This document shows, piece after piece, positions 13,919 to 19,782 of a DNA stretch of 19,782 nucleotides. The position numbers and the translations under genes are program-made. Below the pieces are notes generated by a model. That model did no database searches, had not been told where the DNA came from, and saw only the letters and a program-made list of their open reading frames with translations. Source of the DNA: Acidobacteriaceae bacterium (GTDB lineage Bacteria > Acidobacteriota > Terriglobia > Terriglobales > Acidobacteriaceae); contig PKXI01000426.1 in NCBI GenBank assembly GCA_003133425.1, positions 1-19,782 on the forward strand, given 5' to 3'. How positions within the stretch are numbered: position 1 is the first letter of the stretch; each line of letters starts with the position of its first letter.

Positions 13919-14645
13919 AATTGTCCAGAAGAACCGTAATGATGCAGTTGTGGAGACCCTGACGCCGCTCTCCGACAGCTTGCAGTTGGGCGGGCGCGTC
14001 TACAAAGTTCTTGCGGACAGCATTGTCAGCGGGAAAGTGATTTCCGGTTCTCAATTACGTCCGGATGTGATCGCTCGGCAATTGGACGTAAGTACAACGC
14101 CAGTTCGCGAAGCAATGCACAGGCTCGAATCAGATGGTCTTCTGGATAAAGTCCCGTATCAAGGATGGTACGTACGCGAGTTTACCGAAAAGGAGATCCG
14201 GGAACTGTACGAATTCCGTGCGGCCCTGGAACGGTTCAGCATCAAGGGGGCGTGCGACCGGATTACGCCTCAGGATGTGAGGTGGATGCGCAAACATCAA
14301 CTCGCCGGGAAAGCAGCTCTCAAATCGAAGGATATGGAAGAGTATCGCGTTTACAATCGTGACTTCCATCAGGCGATTTTGCGCATTGCGGCGAACTCGT
14401 ACCTCACGTCCGCAATGGCACAAGTAGCTCTCCAGAGCGAAATGCTCAGCGCCAAAACGATCAGTATCTCGGGGAGGCCGCTGAAGGCGGTAGAGGAACA
14501 TGCCAAGCTGATCGATTTGATGGAGCGTCGCCGCCCAGGAGAAGCGGAAAAATCGATCGAGCTTCACATAATGAGTGCCCTTGAAGCAATACTTTCGGCC
14601 GGCGTTGCTGTATCTCAGACGCGCACAAAGCGCGGGGAAGCTTAA
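13908..14645 (+). CDS. GntR-family transcriptional regulator, FadR/FCD subfamily
   Basis: A 245-residue regulator, probably the switch of the locus. Residues 25-90 are the GntR winged helix-turn-helix: GGRVYKVLADSIVSGKVISG, LDVSTTPVREAMHRLESDGL (60-78), then the wing PYQGWYVRE. Residues 95-228 are the all-alpha FCD effector domain. Ligand-binding positions in this domain are N150 and H154 (NRDFH), H198 (EEH) and H220 (ELH), so the usual first Asp ligand is Asn, a common variant. FCD proteins normally bind a carboxylic acid through a metal, fitting a sugar-acid inducer. It overlaps the aldehyde dehydrogenase by 11 nt without a good Shine-Dalgarno, so translation is probably coupled, and it is last in the operon. 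The motif AATATATYWTRTC at three promoter regions is its candidate operator, which is inference. Confidence 0.93.
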   Translation: MPSEIVQKNRNDAVVETLTPLSDSLQLGGRVYKVLADSIVSGKVISGSQLRPDVIARQLDVSTTPVREAMHRLESDGLLDKVPYQGWYVREFTEKEIRELYEFRAALERFSIKGACDRITPQDVRWMRKHQLAGKAALKSKDMEEYRVYNRDFHQAILRIAANSYLTSAMAQVALQSEMLSAKTISISGRPLKAVEEHAKLIDLMERRRPGEAEKSIELHIMSALEAILSAGVAVSQTRTKRGEA

Positions 14646-14719
14646 ATAAAGCGCACGCTTCGTAGCCGGGCGTTAACAAGCACGAATTAGCATAGCCATC
14701 CGCAGTCTAAATCGACTAT

Positions 14720-14758
14720 GGGGCATTTACCAACGGTACATGCCCCGCTTGGTTTTCC
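14720..14758 (+). terminator. Rho-independent terminator of the six-gene operon
   Basis: GGGGCAT (14720-14726) pairs with ATGCCCC (14740-14746). Inside, TACC (14728-14731) pairs with GGTA (14735-14738) around a 3-nt loop, with one mismatch between the two stems. The T-rich GCTTGGTTTTCCTC follows. It lies 75 nt after the regulator stop. The rest of the gap up to 15023 contains only the promoter described separately. Confidence 0.72.
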
Positions 14759-14935
14759 TCGCCGTCGAACCGTAGGGAACACTGACGTTGGTGCGCTGCT
14801 GCACACAACTGGATGGATACGGCGGAGGCTATTCTACCGGCTCAAAAACAGCATTCGGAGCCTGAAGGACCGGTAACATCGGCTGCGGGAGAGTTTTGGC
14901 AAGACGTCGTACAAATACATACCGGTCGATTTAAG

Positions 14936-14965
14936 TTGACGACAATATATCATATCAAATACATT
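14936..14965 (+). promoter_or_regulatory. Candidate promoter for the apiosidase-like gene cluster with shared motif (copy C)
   Basis: TTGACG (14936-14941) and TACATT (14960-14965) are 18 nt apart, the same spacing and a similar -10 as the receptor promoter. The spacer carries AATATATCATATC (14944-14956), copy C of the motif found at 4541-4553 and 4805-4817. GTCGT and ACGAC flank the region as a small inverted repeat (14905-14909, 14939-14943). If the -10 is right, the in-frame TTG at 14964 cannot be the start codon. Confidence 0.5.
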
Positions 14966-15023
14966 GGTCAGCAGTTTGGAACGCGACGTTCCATTGCTCA
15001 TTGAGAAAGGATTCGTTTATTCC

Positions 15024-16910
15024 ATGAACTCAACTCGCCGTGACTTCATCAGAGTCGGACTTGGAACTGCTGCGCTAGGAATGGGGGCCAAAGGAGTGCT
15101 GGGCTCGGCAACTTCTTCGGGTCCTTCCGTGGCCCACATCTGGGAAAAGCAGGAGCTGGAATTCACCTCCGCGCATTCCTTCTCGAATCCTTATACGGAC
15201 GTAACCGTTTGGGTCGATTTAGAAGGACCAGGATTCAGCAAGCGGATTTACGGATTCTGGAATGGGGAGAATAGGTTCTGTGTCCGCCTCCTCGCCACCA
15301 CTCCCGGAGCTTGGAATTGGAAAAGCGGTTCCGAGCCGTTCGATGCAGGCTTGGCAGGGAAGACGGGTTCGTTCCAAGCTCACGAGTGGACGGAACAGGA
15401 AAAGGAAGAGAATCCTCTGCGCCGGGGATTTCTGCAGCCGACTCCGAATCACCACGCGCTGCAAACGCCGGATGGTCAACCCTTCTTCGTCATCGGGGAT
15501 ACTTGGTATGCGGCCGGAACCAACCGCCTTCGCTGGAATGATGACGATCAGGAGCGCCCTATCGGGCCAACGGCAGGATTCAAGGACTACGTTCGTTATC
15601 GGAAGGCACAGGGCTACAACTGGGTCAACATCATCGCCGCGTTTCCCAACTGGGAGACCGATGGATTGCCCTGGCACATCGTCATGAACGACCCTGAGAA
15701 GACGACGGTCCGTTCGGCGTGGCTTGAGTTTGGCACCGGCAGCGCAAAGAACATGGATAACGAAGGAGGCCGTCCATTCAGCTTTCCCGGCAAGGTGCCC
15801 GGTTATGAGAAGGTATTTCCGGATGTAGATCGGGTAAACCCGGAGTATTTCAAGTTCCTCGATCGAAAGATCGATTACCTAAATGCGCACGGATTTGTTC
15901 CTTTCATCGAGGTATCGCGCCGCGATGCGAGTGAACTCTGGAAGAAATACTACTCGTGGCCGGAATCCTACGCGCGATTCATCCAGTACGTCTTTGCGCG
16001 CTATCAGGCCAACAACACGGTGCTCAGCCCTATCCATCTTGACATCATTCAAGAGAGCATTACGGTTCCCGACTTTCTGCGCGCCATCGACCTGGTGCTG
16101 ACGAAGTATGGGCCACCGCCATTTGGGAACCTCCTTTCTGCAAACGCCAATCCGTCAACCCTGGTTAACTGGGGAGACAACTCGTGGGTCACGCTGCACC
16201 AGGTGGGCAATAAGCGCGAGCACGAGTACTACTGGTACATGACTGAGATCTTCCGTGATCCGAATACTCATCCCGCGCTGAACGGTGAGCCTTATTATTC
16301 GGGCTATGTCGACGCCCGCGGTTTGAATGGTGGATATAAGTTCGGTGCTCCGGGAGGTACTCCACAAGACGACCAGTTTGTGAGATCAGCCATGTACGGC
16401 AACTTCCTTTCAGGCGGACTGGCCGGTCACGTCTACGGGGCAGAGGGCATCTGGGGAGCAGATATCGAACCCACAGCGCCCATCAAGATGTGGGATGCAT
16501 TCCAATGGAATTCAGCTTCTCAAATGCAGCATCTGCGAACGTTTGCATTCTCCGTCGGTCATCGTTATCAGGATTTGGTCCCCGATTCCGGATTCGTGGT
16601 GCCGAGCCAGACTCATGTCGTGAAAGGCTACGAAGGATGGGCCTACCCCGCGCGTACGCAGGATAAGAAGATCTTCCTTGCGTATTTTGAAAAAGATTGT
16701 CCACGCAGTTTGATCCGAGGAGCGCGGGTCATGAGTCTGTATCGTGCGAAATGGTTTGATCCGCGTCAGGGAACCTGGTTCGACGCGGGCGACGGAGCTC
16801 TGAAGGCGAACGAAATCGGGGAGATTCAACTGCCCGATTTCCCCTCGGAATTGGATTGGGGACTCAGCTTGGTCTACCAGGGACCTGCCCCCATGCCGAA
16901 GCACTTCTGA
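15024..16910 (+). CDS. Tat-exported DUF5060 / apiosidase-like (DUF4038, GH140-type) glycoside hydrolase candidate
   Basis: This 628-residue exported protein is probably a carbohydrate-active enzyme. I chose the ATG at 15024 because it begins a Tat signal (STRRDFIRVGLGTAALGMG); the frame is open 20 codons upstream to a TTG that lies inside the predicted -10 box. Domains: a DUF5060-like beta sandwich at about 38-120 (ELEFTSAHSFSNPYTDV, NRFCVRLLATTPGAWNW); an apiosidase-like TIM barrel at about 130-525, with VIGDTWY at 156-162, and E422 in LNGEPYY as the candidate catalytic acid; and a C-terminal collagen-binding-like domain at about 535-620 (YRAKWFDPRQGTWFDAGDG). GH140 members remove apiose from rhamnogalacturonan II, but the family is diverse and other activities are likely in Acidobacteriota. 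It is the first gene of the unit that carries the isomerase, permease and dehydrogenase. Confidence 0.82.
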   Translation: MNSTRRDFIRVGLGTAALGMGAKGVLGSATSSGPSVAHIWEKQELEFTSAHSFSNPYTDVTVWVDLEGPGFSKRIYGFWNGENRFCVRLLATTPGAWNWKSGSEPFDAGLAGKTGSFQAHEWTEQEKEENPLRRGFLQPTPNHHALQTPDGQPFFVIGDTWYAAGTNRLRWNDDDQERPIGPTAGFKDYVRYRKAQGYNWVNIIAAFPNWETDGLPWHIVMNDPEKTTVRSAWLEFGTGSAKNMDNEGGRPFSFPGKVPGYEKVFPDVDRVNPEYFKFLDRKIDYLNAHGFVPFIEVSRRDASELWKKYYSWPESYARFIQYVFARYQANNTVLSPIHLDIIQESITVPDFLRAIDLVLTKYGPPPFGNLLSANANPSTLVNWGDNSWVTLHQVGNKREHEYYWYMTEIFRDPNTHPALNGEPYYSGYVDARGLNGGYKFGAPGGTPQDDQFVRSAMYGNFLSGGLAGHVYGAEGIWGADIEPTAPIKMWDAFQWNSASQMQHLRTFAFSVGHRYQDLVPDSGFVVPSQTHVVKGYEGWAYPARTQDKKIFLAYFEKDCPRSLIRGARVMSLYRAKWFDPRQGTWFDAGDGALKANEIGEIQLPDFPSELDWGLSLVYQGPAPMPKHF

Positions 16911-17024
16911 TCGTGCGCACAGAGCACTCGTTGAACCAACCCGCGAATGGCAGGTCAAGCCGGAATTGAAGAGGAGATGCGGCTCGCCCTGTATCCATAT
17001 CGATTCCTTACGTTGAGTCATTTT

Positions 17025-17483
17025 ATGAAGAGACTGACCATTGCAGTAGGTGGCGACCACGCCGGATATGCGCTGAAAGGCGCAGTGATCCAATTCCTGA
17101 AGGACGAAGGGCACGAAGTTGAGGATTGCGGATCGTACGATCCGGCCCCCGTCGACTTCCCGGATATTGCGCAGTTGGTATGCCAGAGAGTGCTCGATGG
17201 GAAGGTGCAACGGGGAGTTCTTGTGTGTGGCACGGGAGTGGGGGCTTGCATCGCCGCCAACAAGAAGCGAGGCATTCGCGCCTCTGTATGCCACGACATC
17301 TATTCCGCTCATCAATGTGTTGAGCACGATGACGTCAATGTGGCATGTATCGGCGCGCAGGTCATCGGCCTCAGTATCGCTGAAGAGTGCCTCCGAGCTT
17401 TTCTTTCCGCCGAATTTAGTACCGACGAGCAATTTCGGAGGCGAGTCGCCAAGCTCACGGAATTCGAGCGTCCGGATGCATAG
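17025..17483 (+). CDS. RpiB/LacAB-family sugar isomerase
   Basis: A 152-residue cytoplasmic isomerase of the ribose-5-phosphate isomerase B family. The ATG at 17025 is chosen because family members start with an MK-IAIGGDHAG-like strand; the frame is open 26 codons further up but has no homology there and no better ribosome-binding site. Key residues are D11-H12 (GGDHAGYALK), the active-site C68 and T70 in VLVCGTGVGACIAANKK, and the H90/H96/H101 region with CHDIYSAHQCVEHDDVN, typical of the family. Relatives act on ribose 5-phosphate, tetrulose phosphates or galactose 6-phosphate, and some convert free sugars. No sugar kinase is present in this window, so a non-phosphorylated sugar is possible here. 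The permease gene starts 11 nt after its stop. Confidence 0.87.
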   Translation: MKRLTIAVGGDHAGYALKGAVIQFLKDEGHEVEDCGSYDPAPVDFPDIAQLVCQRVLDGKVQRGVLVCGTGVGACIAANKKRGIRASVCHDIYSAHQCVEHDDVNVACIGAQVIGLSIAEECLRAFLSAEFSTDEQFRRRVAKLTEFERPDA

Positions 17484-17493
17484 AAGGAGATTG

Positions 17494-18774
17494 ATGGCCT
17501 CCAAGCTGGCGAATCAGCCGAACGCAACTGCGCGGATGGACGGTGCAATAACCCATCCTCGCGTGCTTCTTTTCCTGCTGACGCTCGCCATGGGCATCAA
17601 CTTCTTCGACCGCGTAAGTCTCTCGGTCTCCGCGCCAGTGTGGGCTCCTGAACTGCACATCACCACTTGGTCGCTGGGCTTGCTGCTCTCCAGCTTTTTC
17701 TGGACTTACTCCGTGTGCCAGATCGGATCAGGCTGGTTGGTAGATCGTGTGGAAGCCCGATCGGCCTATGCAGCGGCGTTCACCCTTTGGTCCATAGCTA
17801 CACTCTGCATGGCTTTTGCTTCGTCCTTTCAAGGTCTGCTATCCGGACTCCTGGTTTTGGGCGTATGCGAATCTTTGGCATACCCCATGACTTCGCACAT
17901 CATCGCGAGCGCCTTTCGAGAGGAGCGAAGGGGCCTGGCGAACTCCCTTGTGGATCTGGGAGCACGGTTGGGGCCCGCTGCAGGGACCATGGGTGGTGGC
18001 CTCCTGATCGCCCACGTCGGTTGGCGAGGACTGCTCGCCATCTGTGGAATTGGAGGAGGACTTTGGGTGATTCCGTGGCTCCTGTTGGCGCCCCGCATTC
18101 GCGTTTCGCAAGAGAAATCAAGCCATGAGGTGGTTAGTTGGAAACGGCTGCTGTCGAGGAGGGCTGTTTGGGGAACGGTGGGAGGAATCTGCGGTGCAAA
18201 TTATGCATGGTACTTCCTCCTGACCTGGCTGCCATCTTATCTGGTGCGAGAGCGTCACTTCTCTATGGCCTCTTTGGCAACCTTCGGTGCATTGCCGTAC
18301 CTGTTTATGGCAATTTCCTCCGTTAGCAGTGGCGCCCTCTCCGATTACCTCATCAAGCGTGGACATGCCCCCATTACCGTCCGAAAGGCATTCCTTTCGG
18401 TCGGGCTGGTCACCACTGCATTGCTGCTGCCCATCGTCTTATCCCCGCAAATTGCCCTGTCGCTCGCCGGGCTCTACTTGAGTTGCTTTGGGTTTGGAGT
18501 CTATGCCTCCAACCTATTCTCACTTACCCAAGCGCTTGCAGGAAGCCAGGCAGCGGGGCGTTGGACCGGAGTGCAGAACTGCTTTGGCAATGTGGTTGGT
18601 ATCGCAAGCGGAATTTGCACCGGCTGGCTGGTACAGCATATGGGTTCCTTTGTTATTCCCTTTATCGCAGCCAGTGGCGCATGCTTATTGGGCGCCGCGA
18701 GCTTTTGGTTATTGGTGCGCGAAAAACGGACAGAAATCTTCAGCTTCGACACGACGCCGCAGGTGTGTCAGTAA
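17494..18774 (+). CDS. MFS transporter, hexuronate/anion-cation-symporter-like
   Basis: A 426-residue inner-membrane permease of the major facilitator superfamily with about twelve predicted membrane segments. It resembles the anion:cation symporter family that carries hexuronates, galactonate and other organic anions. The start at 17494 has AAGGAG 4 nt upstream; the frame is open a further 125 codons across the isomerase gene, but that is a shadow. The first helix follows HPRVLLFLLTLAMGINFFDR, a family-like beginning with Asp-Arg after TM1, and the loop 2-3 motif GWLVDRVEAR fits the MFS A motif. A central hydrophilic loop lies near 200-225. It probably imports the acidic sugar that the receptor admits to the periplasm. 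Substrate is inferred from neighbours. Confidence 0.88.
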   Translation: MASKLANQPNATARMDGAITHPRVLLFLLTLAMGINFFDRVSLSVSAPVWAPELHITTWSLGLLLSSFFWTYSVCQIGSGWLVDRVEARSAYAAAFTLWSIATLCMAFASSFQGLLSGLLVLGVCESLAYPMTSHIIASAFREERRGLANSLVDLGARLGPAAGTMGGGLLIAHVGWRGLLAICGIGGGLWVIPWLLLAPRIRVSQEKSSHEVVSWKRLLSRRAVWGTVGGICGANYAWYFLLTWLPSYLVRERHFSMASLATFGALPYLFMAISSVSSGALSDYLIKRGHAPITVRKAFLSVGLVTTALLLPIVLSPQIALSLAGLYLSCFGFGVYASNLFSLTQALAGSQAAGRWTGVQNCFGNVVGIASGICTGWLVQHMGSFVIPFIAASGACLLGAASFWLLVREKRTEIFSFDTTPQVCQ

Positions 18775-18785
18775 GAGAGGACATT

Positions 18786-19730
18786 ATGAAACTTGTATAT
18801 CTTGATGCGCACACGATCGATCCCAGTGGGGATTTGTCATGGTCGCCATTGCGCGAATGTGGTGCGGAGCTTGTTCTGTATCCCAGAACATCTCCAAACG
18901 AATTAAAGGAGCATGCTGACGGCGCTGAGCTGCTGATCACAAATAAGGTCTGTCTTGACGCCGAAATCCTACGTTCACTACCGCAACTTAAGTATGCGGG
19001 TGTCATTGCCACTGGCTTTGATGTCGTCGATGTCGGTGTCGCGCGCGAGCTGGGAATCACAGTGACGAATGTCCCTTCTTATGGCACGAACGCCGTGGCA
19101 CAACACACTTTTGCCCTTCTCCTGGAAGTCACGAATCGAGTGCAGGATCACGCCACTACAGTTCGGAACGGGGAATGGTCGCGAAGTACGGATTGGTGTT
19201 ATTGGCGATGGACGTTGAACGAGCTTGCCGGCAAAACCATTGGGATCGTCGGATACGGAAGGATCGGCCAGAAGGTAGGCGAAATCGCGAAGGCCTTTGA
19301 CATGCATTTGCAGTTTCATGACTGGGCGCTCAGGGGCGATGGATGGGTTTCATTGGAGCAGCTGTTTAAAACGTCGGATGTTGTTTCACTTCACTGTCCG
19401 CTCACAGCCGACACTGCAAAGATGATCAACCGCGGTACTCTTAGCCTGATGAAAAGCACTGCCATCCTTCTGAATACGTCAAGGGGTGGTCTGGTCAATG
19501 ATGAGGATTTGGCTCAGGCCCTAAACGATTCGCGAATCGGCGGTGCAGGGCTGGACGTCTTGCCTCAAGAGCCGCCCAGCGAAGATCAATCTCTGCTGCA
19601 GGCGAAAAACTGCATCATCACGCCGCACGTGGCCTGGGCGGCACAGGAATCGCGCCAGAGGCTGTTGGGCCTAACGGCCGCGAATGTTGCCGCCTATCTT
19701 GCCGGGAAGCCGATGAACGTCGTCAATTGA
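18786..19730 (+). CDS. D-isomer-specific 2-hydroxyacid dehydrogenase (glycerate/hydroxypyruvate-reductase-like)
   Basis: A 314-residue NAD(P)-dependent enzyme that reduces 2-oxo acids to D-2-hydroxy acids, or the reverse. The ATG at 18786 has GAGAGG 5 nt upstream and starts 11 nt after the permease stop; the frame is open 101 codons upstream through the permease gene, a shadow. The catalytic domain begins at residue 1, and the dinucleotide fold has GYGRIG at 156-161. The catalytic triad is complete with the usual spacing: R233 (NTSRGG), E262 (PQEPP) and H281 (TPHVAWA). Overall form is closest to glycerate dehydrogenase (HprA). Together with the Ldh2-family enzyme it could invert the configuration of a 2-hydroxy acid through a shared 2-oxo acid, or make glycerate from hydroxypyruvate. 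About 50 nt follow to the window end, with no gene start I can support. Confidence 0.9.
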   Translation: MKLVYLDAHTIDPSGDLSWSPLRECGAELVLYPRTSPNELKEHADGAELLITNKVCLDAEILRSLPQLKYAGVIATGFDVVDVGVARELGITVTNVPSYGTNAVAQHTFALLLEVTNRVQDHATTVRNGEWSRSTDWCYWRWTLNELAGKTIGIVGYGRIGQKVGEIAKAFDMHLQFHDWALRGDGWVSLEQLFKTSDVVSLHCPLTADTAKMINRGTLSLMKSTAILLNTSRGGLVNDEDLAQALNDSRIGGAGLDVLPQEPPSEDQSLLQAKNCIITPHVAWAAQESRQRLLGLTAANVAAYLAGKPMNVVN

Positions 19731-19782
19731 AGGCTTTTACAGTGTTGCAATTAGAGGTAAACCCAACATTGACACTGGTGGC

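Noticed and set aside
14813..15004. 63-residue small frame before the apiosidase-like gene
   Set aside because: It covers the predicted promoter, has no ribosome-binding site and no recognisable sequence.
14964..15023. TTG start giving 20 extra residues on the apiosidase-like protein
   Set aside because: It falls inside the predicted -10 box and would bury the twin-arginine signal behind a non-signal extension. The ATG at 15024 starts the signal directly.
17119..17493. Long 5' extension of the permease frame across the isomerase gene
   Set aside because: It overlaps a well-supported isomerase in another frame and reads as Arg/Ser-rich shadow; AAGGAG and the first membrane helix support the start at 17494.
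16512..17504. 330-residue open frame on the minus strand
   Set aside because: It lies opposite the end of the apiosidase-like gene and the whole isomerase gene, both with strong family motifs. It shows no motifs of its own and is explained by codon bias on the other strand.
10177..19730. Sulfolactate degradation or chiral inversion pathway
   Set aside because: The two dehydrogenase families recall ComC and SlcC, but no sulfolactate lyase subunit or sulfonate transporter is present, and the glycoside-hydrolase-like gene and RraA enzyme point to carbohydrate.
19740..19777. Inverted repeat CAGTGT / ACACTG after the last gene
   Set aside because: Six-base arms with a loop over 25 nt at the window edge and no T run visible; too weak to call a terminator.
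1..19782. CRISPR arrays, insertion sequences or an integrase gene inside the window
   Set aside because: No regular 23-40 bp repeats with spacers, no transposase or tyrosine recombinase motifs in any frame I read; any integrase for the tRNA scars must lie outside or be lost.

Overview
The window looks like a chromosomal segment of an acidobacterium (Acidobacteriota, probably class Terriglobia). The strongest hint is the 1133-residue outer-membrane receptor with an N-terminal carboxypeptidase-regulatory-like domain and an LPLNGRDYLQL-type plug motif, a family greatly expanded in that phylum. Several Tat- or Sec-exported enzymes and a moderately high G+C content fit. The assignment is inferred from gene content; no rRNA or complete tRNA is present.

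Left part (1-2108). A methyltransferase-like fragment runs in from the left edge and is followed by one secreted protein of unknown function. The next 1 kb has no intact gene but holds two tRNA 3' remnants that fit tRNA geometry exactly: a 45-nt 3' half of tRNA-Phe on the plus strand (1242-1286), starting at the GAA anticodon loop, and a 24-nt 3' end of tRNA-Ser on the minus strand (1779-1802). These look like attachment-site scars of tyrosine-recombinase elements. By the usual geometry, the tRNA-Ser scar would be the left border of an island reaching right through the rest of the window, and the tRNA-Phe scar the right border of another element lying to the left. Short, regularly spaced direct repeats lie on the element-facing side of each scar.

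Right part (2109-19730). This is a single catabolic locus in four blocks. (i) On the minus strand are an exported RraA/HMG-aldolase-like protein and a Tat-exported aldo/keto reductase. (ii) Divergent from these is the TonB-dependent receptor. (iii) A tight six-gene operon follows: 3-hydroxyisobutyrate-dehydrogenase-family reductase, cytoplasmic RraA-family aldolase, Ldh2-family dehydrogenase, iron alcohol dehydrogenase, aldehyde dehydrogenase and an FCD-type GntR regulator. (iv) A second unit encodes a Tat-exported DUF5060/apiosidase-like (DUF4038, GH140-type) protein, an RpiB-family isomerase, an MFS transporter and a D-2-hydroxyacid dehydrogenase.

Working model (inference): an unusual plant-derived glycan or sugar acid is released or modified outside the cytoplasm, enters through the receptor and MFS permease, and is oxidised without phosphorylation to a 4-hydroxy-2-oxo acid. 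The RraA aldolase would split that acid into a pyruvate-type product and an aldehyde, which the reductase, alcohol dehydrogenase and aldehyde dehydrogenase then clear. No sugar kinase is visible. A 13-bp motif, AATATATYWTRTC, occurs at the promoter regions of three transcription units (the exported RraA gene, the receptor gene and the apiosidase-like gene) and is a candidate operator for the locus regulator.
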